Source of the DNA: DSPP01 sp964607165
GTDB taxonomy: Bacteria; Zixibacteria; MSB-5A5; DSPP01
DNA length: 35,573 nt
Assembly: GCA_964607165.1 (NCBI GenBank)
Contig: CAZSIT010000023.1
Span: 1 to 35,573 of the forward strand
Direction: 5' to 3'
The notes under the pieces are model-generated. The model did not search any database, was not told the origin of the DNA, and saw only the letters and a list, made by a program, of their open reading frames with translations. Below, one piece after another: positions 28,920 to 35,573 of the stretch (its first letter is position 1; the number at the start of each line of letters is the position of its first letter). Made by a program: the position numbers and the translations under genes.

Positions 28920-31733
28920 TTACGGCTTTATCTCATTCCCCTCGGCATCGCATACTTCCATCGTTCCCAAATTCAGCTTCGAAAGCTCGGGTTCGATTTT
29001 AGCCTTATCTCCAACGGCGATAACGACCATCTTTTCCGGAATCAGATACTTTTTGGCCGCTGCCTGCGCCTGCTCAATCGTTACGGAAGTAACCTGGCCG
29101 GGATACTTTGCGTAGTAATCCAATCCTAAATTATACACAAACAGATTGGAAAAAATAGAGGCCGCCGCCGTGCTGGTTTCAAAATCGCCCGGCAGCGAGC
29201 GCACGATGGACTCTTTTGAGAAATTTAACTCATTGGCCGTCACCGGAGTTTCCTCCATCTTTTTGACTTCCTTAAAAATCTCGGTAACCGAAGGGGCGGT
29301 AACATCCGTGCGCACCCCGGCCCCTACCTGAAACGGGCCCGCCGAACGGCGGTAAACGAAAGCCGAAAAGGCGCCATAAGTATAGCCGTGCTCCTCGCGC
29401 AGGTTCAAATTGATACGGCTGGAAAAAAGCCCGCCCAAAATGTTGTTCATAACCTGCATGGCGGTAAAATCGGGCGTTGAACGAGCGGCGCCGATGGTTG
29501 CAACCCGCAATTGGGTCTGCCGGGCACCTGGCTTGTCCACCAAAACTAAGCGCGCGGGGGTCGTTTCGGGATTCCCTAACTGGGACTGGGTAGGAGTTCC
29601 TTTCTGCCAGCCAGCAAAGGCTTTTTCTGCCAGCGTCTTCAGCTCCGCTTTGCTGATGTTGCCGGCTACTACCAAAGCGGCATTGTTGGGGACAAAATTT
29701 TTCTTCCAGAAGGACACCATATCCTCCCGCGTGGTTGCCTTCACGGCTGCTTCCGTGCCGGTTTCTGGGTAGCCGTAGGGATGTTTGGTGCCGTACAACG
29801 CTTTGGCCATCACCCGCCGCGCTACCGAAGCGGGGTCTTCCCGCTCCTGAACCAAACCAGCTAACCGGCTGGCGCGCTGACGTTCGATTTCCTCTTCCGG
29901 AAAACTGGGGTTCAATACTACATCGGCCATAAGGTCCAGAGCTCTGACAAAATTCTTTTTTAGCGACTGTACCGAAACATTGGACGCATCCATCGAAGAG
30001 CCGGTGGAAAGCGTGGCGCCCAACTGGGCTGCCTCGTCGGCTATTGCAAGCGCGCTTCGTGTTTTTGTCCCTTCATCCAGCATCGCCACGGTAAAATTCG
30101 CCAGCCCCGGCTTATCCAAAGGATTGGCGTCGCTGCCGGTTTTGAAAACCAACCCGGCCGAAACTATCGGAAGCCCCGGGCGCTGGTTATGAATTACCGT
30201 TAAACCGTTCGACAGCTGAAAGCTTTCCGGCGCGGGCAGTTGTAACGCCCTCGCCGCACCGGCTTTGGGAATCTCATTGCGCCAGGGCTCGTCGATGTTA
30301 ATCGACTCCGCCCCCGCCAGAAGCTGCAGGCTGTCATATTTCGGTGCCGGAATCTCCGCGCCCAACTCCGGCTCGCCGGGGACGCCATGAACGACTATTC
30401 GGGCCTCGTTTTTCAACTGCTCCTGCACAAATTTCTGAACGGAAGCCGGGGTCACTTTGCGGTAACGGGCAATATCGGTTGCCAGGTAATCCGGCGTACC
30501 AAGGTAATGGTTGTACATATTCAGCCGGTCGGCTACGCCGCCAAAGCCCCCCAAGGTCTCCAGGCCCTGAATGATGCGGGTTTCGATGCCGTTGCGCGCC
30601 CGCTCGACTTCCGCCGCGCTCGGGGTTTCCTTGCGCAGAAGTTCCAGTTCCTCCTGCATAGCCTTCTCAATCTCTTCCGCGGTGTGGCCGGGCCGGGCCG
30701 TCACCTCCAAATAGAAAACCGACCCCAAAACCAGGGAATATTGCTCCGTTAAAACATCCTGGGCAATTTGCTTTTCATAAACTAACTTTTTGTACAACCG
30801 GCTCGACTTGCCGCCGCCCAAAATCTGCGCCGCTATCGCCGCGTCGGCATCCCCTTCCTTGAAAATCGAAGAGGTAATCCAGGCCAAATCGACCCGCGGC
30901 AGTTCCACCCGGTCTTTTATCACCACCCGCCGCTCGGAAGTAATGGAGGGGGTAGCGACATTAACTTTGGGAATTTCGGCCCCTCTTTTGAATGAGCCAA
31001 AATACTTTTCCACCAATTTCTTGGTCGCCGGGACATCAATGTCCCCGACGACAGCCAAACTGGCATTATTGGGAGCGTAATAGAGCTTGAAGAACTTTTT
31101 AACATCCTCTAATTGCGCCGCCTGAATGTCTTGATGCGAACCGATTACGCTGGCATAATAGGGATGGGAAGATGGAAAAAGCTCGTGAAAAACCGCCTCG
31201 TCAACTATCCCGTACGGCCGGTTTTCCACGCTCTGGCGCCTTTCGTTGCGCACGACGTCCTGCTGGTTGGACAGATTCGCCTGGGTCAGTTTGTCCAGCA
31301 AATACCCCATCCGGTCGGACTCCAGCCAGAGCGCCAATTCGAGTTGATTGGAGGGGAGGGTTTCAAAGAAATTGGTGCGGTCAAAACCGGTTGTCCCGTT
31401 GATGTCGGAAGCCCCCGCAGCCTCCAGCTGCTTGAAATGCGAGTCCCCTTCCACATGCTTGGAGCCCTGGAACATCATATGCTCAAAAAGATGGGCAAAT
31501 CCGGTGCGCCCCGCCTCTTCGTTGGCCGGACCAACGTGATACCAAAGGTTGACGGCTACCAAAGGCAGCCGGTGGTCTTCGGATAAAATCACTTCCAGTC
31601 CGTTGGGAAGTTGGTATTTCTCAAACTTTAACTTCGGAACGTCGGCCACGTCTGAATTTTTCTGCGCCATCCCCAAGCTAAAAAATGCCAGCACGACCGC
31701 CGTGGAAAGAAATAAGGCTCCGCTTCTCTTCAT
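28920..31733 (-). CDS. M16-family zinc peptidase, double-domain, secreted
   Basis: 937 residues. Signal peptide MKRSGALFLSTAVVLAFFSLGMA. First M16 half: inverted zinc motif HLFEHMMF (H81, E84, H85) with a downstream Glu in VRNERRQSVENRPYG. The second half (from about 490, LPAPESFQLSNGLTVIHNQR) lacks HxxEH, as is normal for the inactive partner domain. M16 peptidases of this type degrade peptides in the periplasm. ATG 31733 is preceded by AAGGAG 7 bases upstream. The gene is monocistronic as far as seen and convergent with the PsbP-like gene. Confidence 0.94.
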   Translation of the reverse strand: MKRSGALFLSTAVVLAFFSLGMAQKNSDVADVPKLKFEKYQLPNGLEVILSEDHRLPLVAVNLWYHVGPANEEAGRTGFAHLFEHMMFQGSKHVEGDSHFKQLEAAGASDINGTTGFDRTNFFETLPSNQLELALWLESDRMGYLLDKLTQANLSNQQDVVRNERRQSVENRPYGIVDEAVFHELFPSSHPYYASVIGSHQDIQAAQLEDVKKFFKLYYAPNNASLAVVGDIDVPATKKLVEKYFGSFKRGAEIPKVNVATPSITSERRVVIKDRVELPRVDLAWITSSIFKEGDADAAIAAQILGGGKSSRLYKKLVYEKQIAQDVLTEQYSLVLGSVFYLEVTARPGHTAEEIEKAMQEELELLRKETPSAAEVERARNGIETRIIQGLETLGGFGGVADRLNMYNHYLGTPDYLATDIARYRKVTPASVQKFVQEQLKNEARIVVHGVPGEPELGAEIPAPKYDSLQLLAGAESINIDEPWRNEIPKAGAARALQLPAPESFQLSNGLTVIHNQRPGLPIVSAGLVFKTGSDANPLDKPGLANFTVAMLDEGTKTRSALAIADEAAQLGATLSTGSSMDASNVSVQSLKKNFVRALDLMADVVLNPSFPEEEIERQRASRLAGLVQEREDPASVARRVMAKALYGTKHPYGYPETGTEAAVKATTREDMVSFWKKNFVPNNAALVVAGNISKAELKTLAEKAFAGWQKGTPTQSQLGNPETTPARLVLVDKPGARQTQLRVATIGAARSTPDFTAMQVMNNILGGLFSSRINLNLREEHGYTYGAFSAFVYRRSAGPFQVGAGVRTDVTAPSVTEIFKEVKKMEETPVTANELNFSKESIVRSLPGDFETSTAAASIFSNLFVYNLGLDYYAKYPGQVTSVTIEQAQAAAKKYLIPEKMVVIAVGDKAKIEPELSKLNLGTMEVCDAEGNEIKP

Positions 31734-31996
31734 AAAAATCTCCTTTTTGCCTGCACGTTAACAGTAAAACCTGTCTTCTCTCTTATACCCTACGAACTTG
31801 GATGATAGAGAGTTTCCGGTTTTAAGTCAACCGAAAAAAGCCCCACCAATCCTGAAGAAAGCCTGGGGTGAAATTGAAGGCAAACCCGTCCTTCTGTTTT
31901 TAATCTCCAATCTCTTATCTCTGAATTTGCCGTAGGGGCAACTCCCTGCTTAGGGTGAGGTTGGTAGTGGCGAGGCATTCCCCTTTTTAACAGATT
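31734..31996. other. Intergenic region upstream of the M16 gene
   Basis: No gene is supported. It must hold the M16 promoter, but I see no convincing boxes. A GTAGGGGCA repeat fragment (about 31932-31975) lies near the 3' end of the cysteine-synthase-like gene. Confidence 0.5.
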
Positions 31997-32902
31997 TCAG
32001 TGTTTGAACAACTCCGTGGACAAATACTTCAATCCGCCATCCGGAAAGACCGCCACCATTGTTCCCGAATTCATTTTCCCGGCCGTAACGTACGCTCCCC
32101 AGAAAACCGAGCCGGTGGAAATCCCCCCCAAAAGCCCTTCCTCTTTGGCCAGCCGCCGCGCCCAATAAAAGGCATCCGCATCGCTGCAAATCAACCGCTC
32201 ATCAACCATAGAAGAATCCCAAATCTCCGGCGTGCGGGAATGGGTAATGTTTCGGATTCCCTGTTGCTTATGCTTTCCCGGGGGAGGTTCTACCGAAACT
32301 ACTCTAATTTTTGGATTCAACTCTTTCAGGCGCTTGCCACAGCCGACCGCCGTCCCGGTCGTCCCCAACGTGACAACCAAAACGTCAATTTTCCCTTTCC
32401 TCTGCTCCCAAATCTCTCCCGCCGTTCCATGATAGTGAGCATCCACATTGGATTTCTCCCGATACTGCGAAAGCCGGCAGTATTGCTCCGGGTTTGCTTC
32501 GTAAATCTCGTCCGCTCTCTGCCACGAGCCATCCGAGCCCAACTCGGTCGGCGTTAGAACAACCTCCGCTCCCAGGGCCTCCAGCATTCTCCTTCGCTCA
32601 ATGGAAACCCACTCGGACATTACAATTAAAACTTTGTACCCTTTAACTGCTCCCACCATCGCCAGTCCAATGCCAGTGTTGCCGGAAGAGGATTCTAAAA
32701 TGATTTTATCTTTGCTCAACCGCCCATCGCGAAGGGCCTCTTCCACCATCGCCAGGGCAATCCGTTCCTTGACGCTTCCGAGGGGGTTATACCACTCCAG
32801 TTTAGCCCAAATAGTAACGTTAGGATTAGGACAGAGTTTCTGAATTTTCACTATCGGCGTTTTGCCGATGGTCTCCATTATGCTTTGCTTAATTTCAGCC
32901 AT
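31997..32902 (-). CDS. PLP-dependent cysteine synthase family protein, O-phosphoserine-type signature
   Basis: 301 residues from ATG 32902 (TTG 32923 is an alternative; neither has a strong ribosome binding site). Fold-type II PLP enzyme: Schiff-base K45 in NPLGSVKERIA, substrate loop SSSGNTG (about 72-77), phosphate-binding GTTGT (180-184). R217 in QGIRNI aligns with Arg220 of Mycobacterium tuberculosis CysM (ALRNM), which confers O-phosphoserine use, whereas CysK has Gly-Ile-Gly there. WDSSMVDE and GGISTGSVFWGA also match CysM. It probably makes cysteine from O-phosphoserine plus a sulfur donor. It follows DUF1015 and selD on the same strand. The identification of the Arg is from memory of CysM. 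Confidence 0.85.
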   Translation of the reverse strand: MAEIKQSIMETIGKTPIVKIQKLCPNPNVTIWAKLEWYNPLGSVKERIALAMVEEALRDGRLSKDKIILESSSGNTGIGLAMVGAVKGYKVLIVMSEWVSIERRRMLEALGAEVVLTPTELGSDGSWQRADEIYEANPEQYCRLSQYREKSNVDAHYHGTAGEIWEQRKGKIDVLVVTLGTTGTAVGCGKRLKELNPKIRVVSVEPPPGKHKQQGIRNITHSRTPEIWDSSMVDERLICSDADAFYWARRLAKEEGLLGGISTGSVFWGAYVTAGKMNSGTMVAVFPDGGLKYLSTELFKH

Positions 32903-32932
32903 TACGCTAAACTCTGAACCCAACTCTTATTT

Positions 32933-32999
32933 CCGGTGGCGCACATTGGTTTTTGTAATGTGCGCTACGCCGAATATTAAAACCATTCGACGCCACCGG
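32933..32999. repeat. Nested inverted repeat between DUF1015 and the cysteine synthase gene
   Basis: Outer arms CCGGTGGCG (32933-32941) and CGCCACCGG (32991-32999); inner arms GCGCACATT (32939-32947) and AATGTGCGC (32957-32965) with loop GGTTTTTGT. There is no T run in the gene direction, so it is not a typical terminator; it may be a mobile palindrome or an mRNA-stability element. Confidence 0.6.
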
Positions 33000-33020
33000 T
33001 TAAAACTGCCGCCGGCCATA

Positions 33021-34274
33021 TTAACTCCCGGCAAAATAAATCTCCGGATTGATATTCATCACCAGCCCCGTCAAAAGCTTGGGATAGAAAAAAGTGGACT
33101 TGGGCGGCAGCTTTTGCCCCGCCTCTGCCCGTTTCCAGATTTCCTCCATCCGTGTGGCGTTCATAATAAAGCCGGCCTCCGCTTTCCTTGTTCCAACCCG
33201 CTCGGCAACTTCCGCCGCTTCTTTGGAGTAATCCACATATTTTTGTATGTCTCCATTGGAAAACCCCAAAGCATTTTTGAAAACCCATTGCTCCAATATC
33301 TCTACGTCCAAAAGCTCTGTGCGCCCAGCCGTGAGCAGATAAAAAATATCTTCGGATATTAAACCGATTCGATGAAATTGTCCGGCATTTTCCGCCAGCC
33401 GATTTACCGCTTTTTCCAAATCCTCTTTTGAGCCGCCGGCATAAACTGTTTCAACCTCAAAATTTTCGGATAGCCGCCCCAGAAGTTCCTTATTCGAAAA
33501 TTTCAAACCAGCAATCATCCGGTGAATTGGCCGAATGGAAAGCCCGCCTCCCTCCGAGTTGAAGAAAGCCATCAGCCGGTAGGCAAACCAGGGCTTGTCC
33601 GAATTGCGCCTGAAAGATTCCAAAGCCGCATCGTAGCGGTGATGGCCGTCGGCAATCAACACGGAACAAGCGCTCAACTTTGACGCAACGCTTTTGATAT
33701 GCGACGAATCCGTCAAACTCCAAAGCTGATGGAGCTCGCCATACATATCTTTGGTTTCCGCCAAAGGCGGCGAGCTTACAACCGAAGCGGCAATCTTTTC
33801 AAAATCTTTTTCCGGGTCGCGATACAGCATATACGCCGGCCCAAAATCGGCCTGCGTTGAAATGCGTAATTTCAGCCGGTCCTCTCGAGGCGCCGCCAGT
33901 ATATTTTCGTGCGGGGCGACCCCGCGCTCCAAGTATTCTTCTAACTTTCCCAAGGCAAAGAACCCCACGTTTTGCCGTTCACGGCCTCCTTCCCGGAAGG
34001 TTATTTGATATACGTAAATCCTGGGCTTTTCGTCGGGAAGAATTACTTTGTCCCCCAGCCAGTCGGCCAACCGATGACGAACTTCTTCGTACGGTTTCCA
34101 CGAATCTCCCGCCGGCTTGGGCAGAATCAAATGGGCGATGTTAAAAGGGCTTTTGACAAAAAAAGTTTTCTCCAGCTCCAGATTAAATTGGTCGTAGGGA
34201 GGGGAAACCACGTTTTCCCACCGGCCGACTTTTTGGAGATTATATCGAAATCCGGTAAAAGGCTTTATTTCGAT
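33021..34274 (-). CDS. DUF1015 family protein (possible free-serine kinase), no canonical start
   Basis: 417 residues if started at ATC 34274. The hallmark is LIADGHHRYDAAL (about 204-216), and VVSPPYDQF is the family's early motif. The first conventional start (GTG 34211) would remove EIKPFTGFRYNLQKVGRW, which is the normal family N-terminus, and that sequence begins directly after the selD UGA in the same frame. So the gene uses ATC, or is reached by UGA readthrough from SelD, or its ATG carries an error. From memory, DUF1015 is linked to SerK/SbnI-like kinases that phosphorylate free serine. The cysteine-synthase-like gene follows after 118 bases. Confidence 0.82.
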   Translation of the reverse strand: MEIKPFTGFRYNLQKVGRWENVVSPPYDQFNLELEKTFFVKSPFNIAHLILPKPAGDSWKPYEEVRHRLADWLGDKVILPDEKPRIYVYQITFREGGRERQNVGFFALGKLEEYLERGVAPHENILAAPREDRLKLRISTQADFGPAYMLYRDPEKDFEKIAASVVSSPPLAETKDMYGELHQLWSLTDSSHIKSVASKLSACSVLIADGHHRYDAALESFRRNSDKPWFAYRLMAFFNSEGGGLSIRPIHRMIAGLKFSNKELLGRLSENFEVETVYAGGSKEDLEKAVNRLAENAGQFHRIGLISEDIFYLLTAGRTELLDVEILEQWVFKNALGFSNGDIQKYVDYSKEAAEVAERVGTRKAEAGFIMNATRMEEIWKRAEAGQKLPPKSTFFYPKLLTGLVMNINPEIYFAGS

Positions 34275-34277
34275 TCA
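34244..34277 (-). other. Hairpin immediately after the selD UGA
   Basis: On the minus strand the UGA (34277-34275) is followed at once by ATCGAAAT (34274-34267), a 15-base loop, and the exact complement ATTTCGAT (34251-34244). It covers the putative DUF1015 start. It could control reinitiation or act on the UGA. It does not have the spacing of the hairpin after selD codon 19. Confidence 0.45.
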
Positions 34278-35339
34278 GGCACCCCGCTCCACCACAATTT
34301 CCGGTTTTCCCGAAGCGAAGACCTCCCCGACGATTTCCGCTTCCCGAACACCGTCCGAACGGATGGCATCCAAAAGCGCTTGCGCCCGTTCGGCGGCAAT
34401 CGAAATCAAAAGCCCGCCGGAGGTCTGCGGGTCGAAGAAAAGCCAGACCAACTCATCGGGCAGCGACGAGTCGGCGCGGAAATACTCCCCCACCGACTGC
34501 CGATTCGACATTGTAACGCCCGTGCGCACTCCCTGCCGAATCATTTCCAAACTTTCCGGATAATGCGGAATTTTCGAGCCCCAAAAACGAATCCCAACCC
34601 CAGAACCTTTCGCCACCTCAAACGAATGCCCTGCCAGCCCGAAACCGGTGACGTCGGTGCAGGCCGAGGCGCCAAATTCCACCATCCGCCGGGAGGCCTT
34701 AGCGTTCAAGCAAGCCATGTCGGCGGCTACCTGTCGAATAATCCCGTCGGGCGGCAGACGGCCCATCCGGGTGCCGGTGACAATCACACCGGTGCCAATC
34801 CGTTTGGTAAGAATGAGCTTATCCCCCGGTTTAGCTGTAGAGTTACGCTTGATGTCGGCCTTCTTTACGATGCCGGTAACCGAAAGCCCGTATTTCAATT
34901 CCTCATCTTTGACCGTATGTCCGCCGACCAGCGCCGCACCCGATTCATTGATAGCTTCCAGCCCACCGCGTAATATCTCTGCCAACGTTTCCTTGTCCAC
35001 GCCCGTTGCCGGAAAACAACATAAATTCAAAGCGGTCAAAGGCCGCCCCCCCATCGCATAAACGTCCGAAAGCGAATTAGCGGCGGCTATTTTGCCAAAC
35101 AAAAAAGGGTCGTCCAATGGAGGGGTGATGAAATCAGCCGTTTGCACCAGGTTGATGTCGTCGGAAATATGAAACACTCCGGCGTCATCGGCGGTCTCAA
35201 TGCCGACCAAAACCGCCTCGTTCTTCGGTATTTTTAAGCTGCCTACTATGTCGTGTAAGTCCACCGGACTTAGCTTTCCCGCTCAACCACCCGAGCGGGC
35301 AAAGGCGGTAATCCGGCAGGCCTTCTCTGCTTGTGTCAT
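34275..35339 (-). CDS. selD: Selenide, water dikinase (selenophosphate synthetase), Sec-containing
   Basis: 354 residues with an in-frame UGA at codon 19 (35285-35283). A frame beginning at GTG 35264 misses the catalytic N-terminus. Reading up to ATG 35339 (GAGGAAAG just upstream) gives ITAFARSGG-U-AGKLSPVDL, matching the SelD active site, where Cys/Sec is followed three residues later by Lys (U19, K22). D51-D52 in ETADDAGVF, TADFITPPLDDP, GGHTVKDEELKYG and TDVTGFGLAGH complete the ATP and Mg sites. SelD makes selenophosphate from selenide and ATP. The UGA is followed by a bacterial SECIS-like hairpin. DUF1015 follows directly. Confidence 0.95.
35256..35285 (-). promoter_or_regulatory. Bacterial SECIS-like element after the selD Sec codon
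   Basis: On the minus strand UGA (35285-35283), ten bases, then UAAGUCC (35272-35266), loop GGU, and GGACUUA (35262-35256): a perfect 7-bp stem with a G-containing apical loop 18 bases after the UGA. This fits the spacing and loop features known for bacterial SECIS elements bound by SelB. Confidence 0.8.
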
Positions 35340-35573
35340 CTTCTTTCCTCGAATACTTAGATAAACATTTGCTCCCCTACCGTCAAGGGATAGAGGTTAT
35401 ATCCTTCCCGTATTGAATAATTGACGATTGAATCACTGAAGAAAAATGGGCGAACGGCCGCCTGCCCTGAGCGTAGTCGAAGGGTTCGCCCCTACGCATT
35501 CCCTTGCACTTCGTGCCTGTCCCCCTTGCCAAGCGGACTGGCACAGAATTTAGATAGCTCCACGGAGCATTTT
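35340..35573. other. Region upstream of selD with a dispersed repeat
   Basis: No gene is supported. A composite repeat at 35448-35495 (GGGCGAACGGCCGCCTGCCC, then TGAGCGTAGTCGAAGG, then TTCGCCCCTAC) joins both repeat types seen elsewhere. The selD promoter should lie in 35345-35440, which is AT-rich, but no clear box pair was found. The last 70 bases hold nothing recognisable. Confidence 0.55.

Noticed and set aside
32933..32999. Terminator between DUF1015 and the cysteine synthase gene
   Set aside because: The inverted repeat lacks a T run in the gene direction and resembles the dispersed palindromes, so the operon may continue through it.
34275..34277. Second selenocysteine codon at the SelD stop with a proven SECIS
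   Set aside because: The following hairpin starts directly at the UGA and has a 15-base loop, unlike the element at codon 19, so I list readthrough only as a hypothesis.

Overview
The window looks like chromosomal DNA of a Gram-negative, probably flagellated bacterium that decodes selenocysteine. Evidence: an outer-membrane barrel fused to a secreted M1 peptidase, Sec signal peptides, FlgM/FlgN-like proteins, and a selD whose codon 19 is an in-frame UGA followed by a hairpin. The many dispersed intergenic repeats (GTAGGGGCG...CGCCCCTAC palindromes and CCTGAGCG-AGTCGAAGG-type units) and the gene set suggest an uncultivated lineage of the FCB type, possibly Zixibacteria-like. That placement is only an inference.

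Layout. 1-1269: complete IS3-family element whose left end is the first base of the window. 1270-1661: 3' remnant of a HEPN/Apea-like gene. 1690-5981 (minus): remnant of a second folD 3' end, intact folD, ymdB, rny, zapA. 6317-12065 (plus): accessory block with a small AT-hook-like ORF, HNH protein, HEPN-like protein coupled to a zincin, TMEM175-type channel, Asp/Glu racemase, SnoaL-like protein, PanE-type reductase and DCC protein, ending in a terminator. 12165-19387 (minus): tRNA-Val, thrS, infC (AUU start), rpmI, rplT, pheS, pheT, ZapB-like coiled coil. 19453-21885 (minus): FlgM-like, FlgN-like, a hypothetical protein and a TPR protein. 22104-25214 (minus): M1 peptidase-barrel fusion. 25431-28868 (plus): DUF4145, DUF421, helix-hairpin-helix protein, HAD hydrolase, secreted protein, bidirectional terminator. 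28920-31733 (minus): double M16 peptidase. 31997-35339 (minus): selD, DUF1015, cysteine-synthase-like gene.

How the genes work together. The thrS-infC-rpmI-rplT-pheST-zapB...zapA-rny-ymdB-folD order is a familiar housekeeping run for translation, cell division, RNA decay and one-carbon metabolism. Here it is split between the ZapB-like gene and zapA by the plus-strand block. The most interesting unit is the last operon. Selenophosphate synthetase is followed, after one UGA and in the same frame, by a DUF1015 protein (a family I recall being linked to free-serine kinases), then by a cysteine synthase carrying the Arg typical of O-phosphoserine-dependent enzymes. This suggests a serine to O-phosphoserine to cysteine route physically linked to selenium activation. 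Dispersed repeats have also entered coding sequence in frame at least twice (panE 3' end; M1 peptidase).
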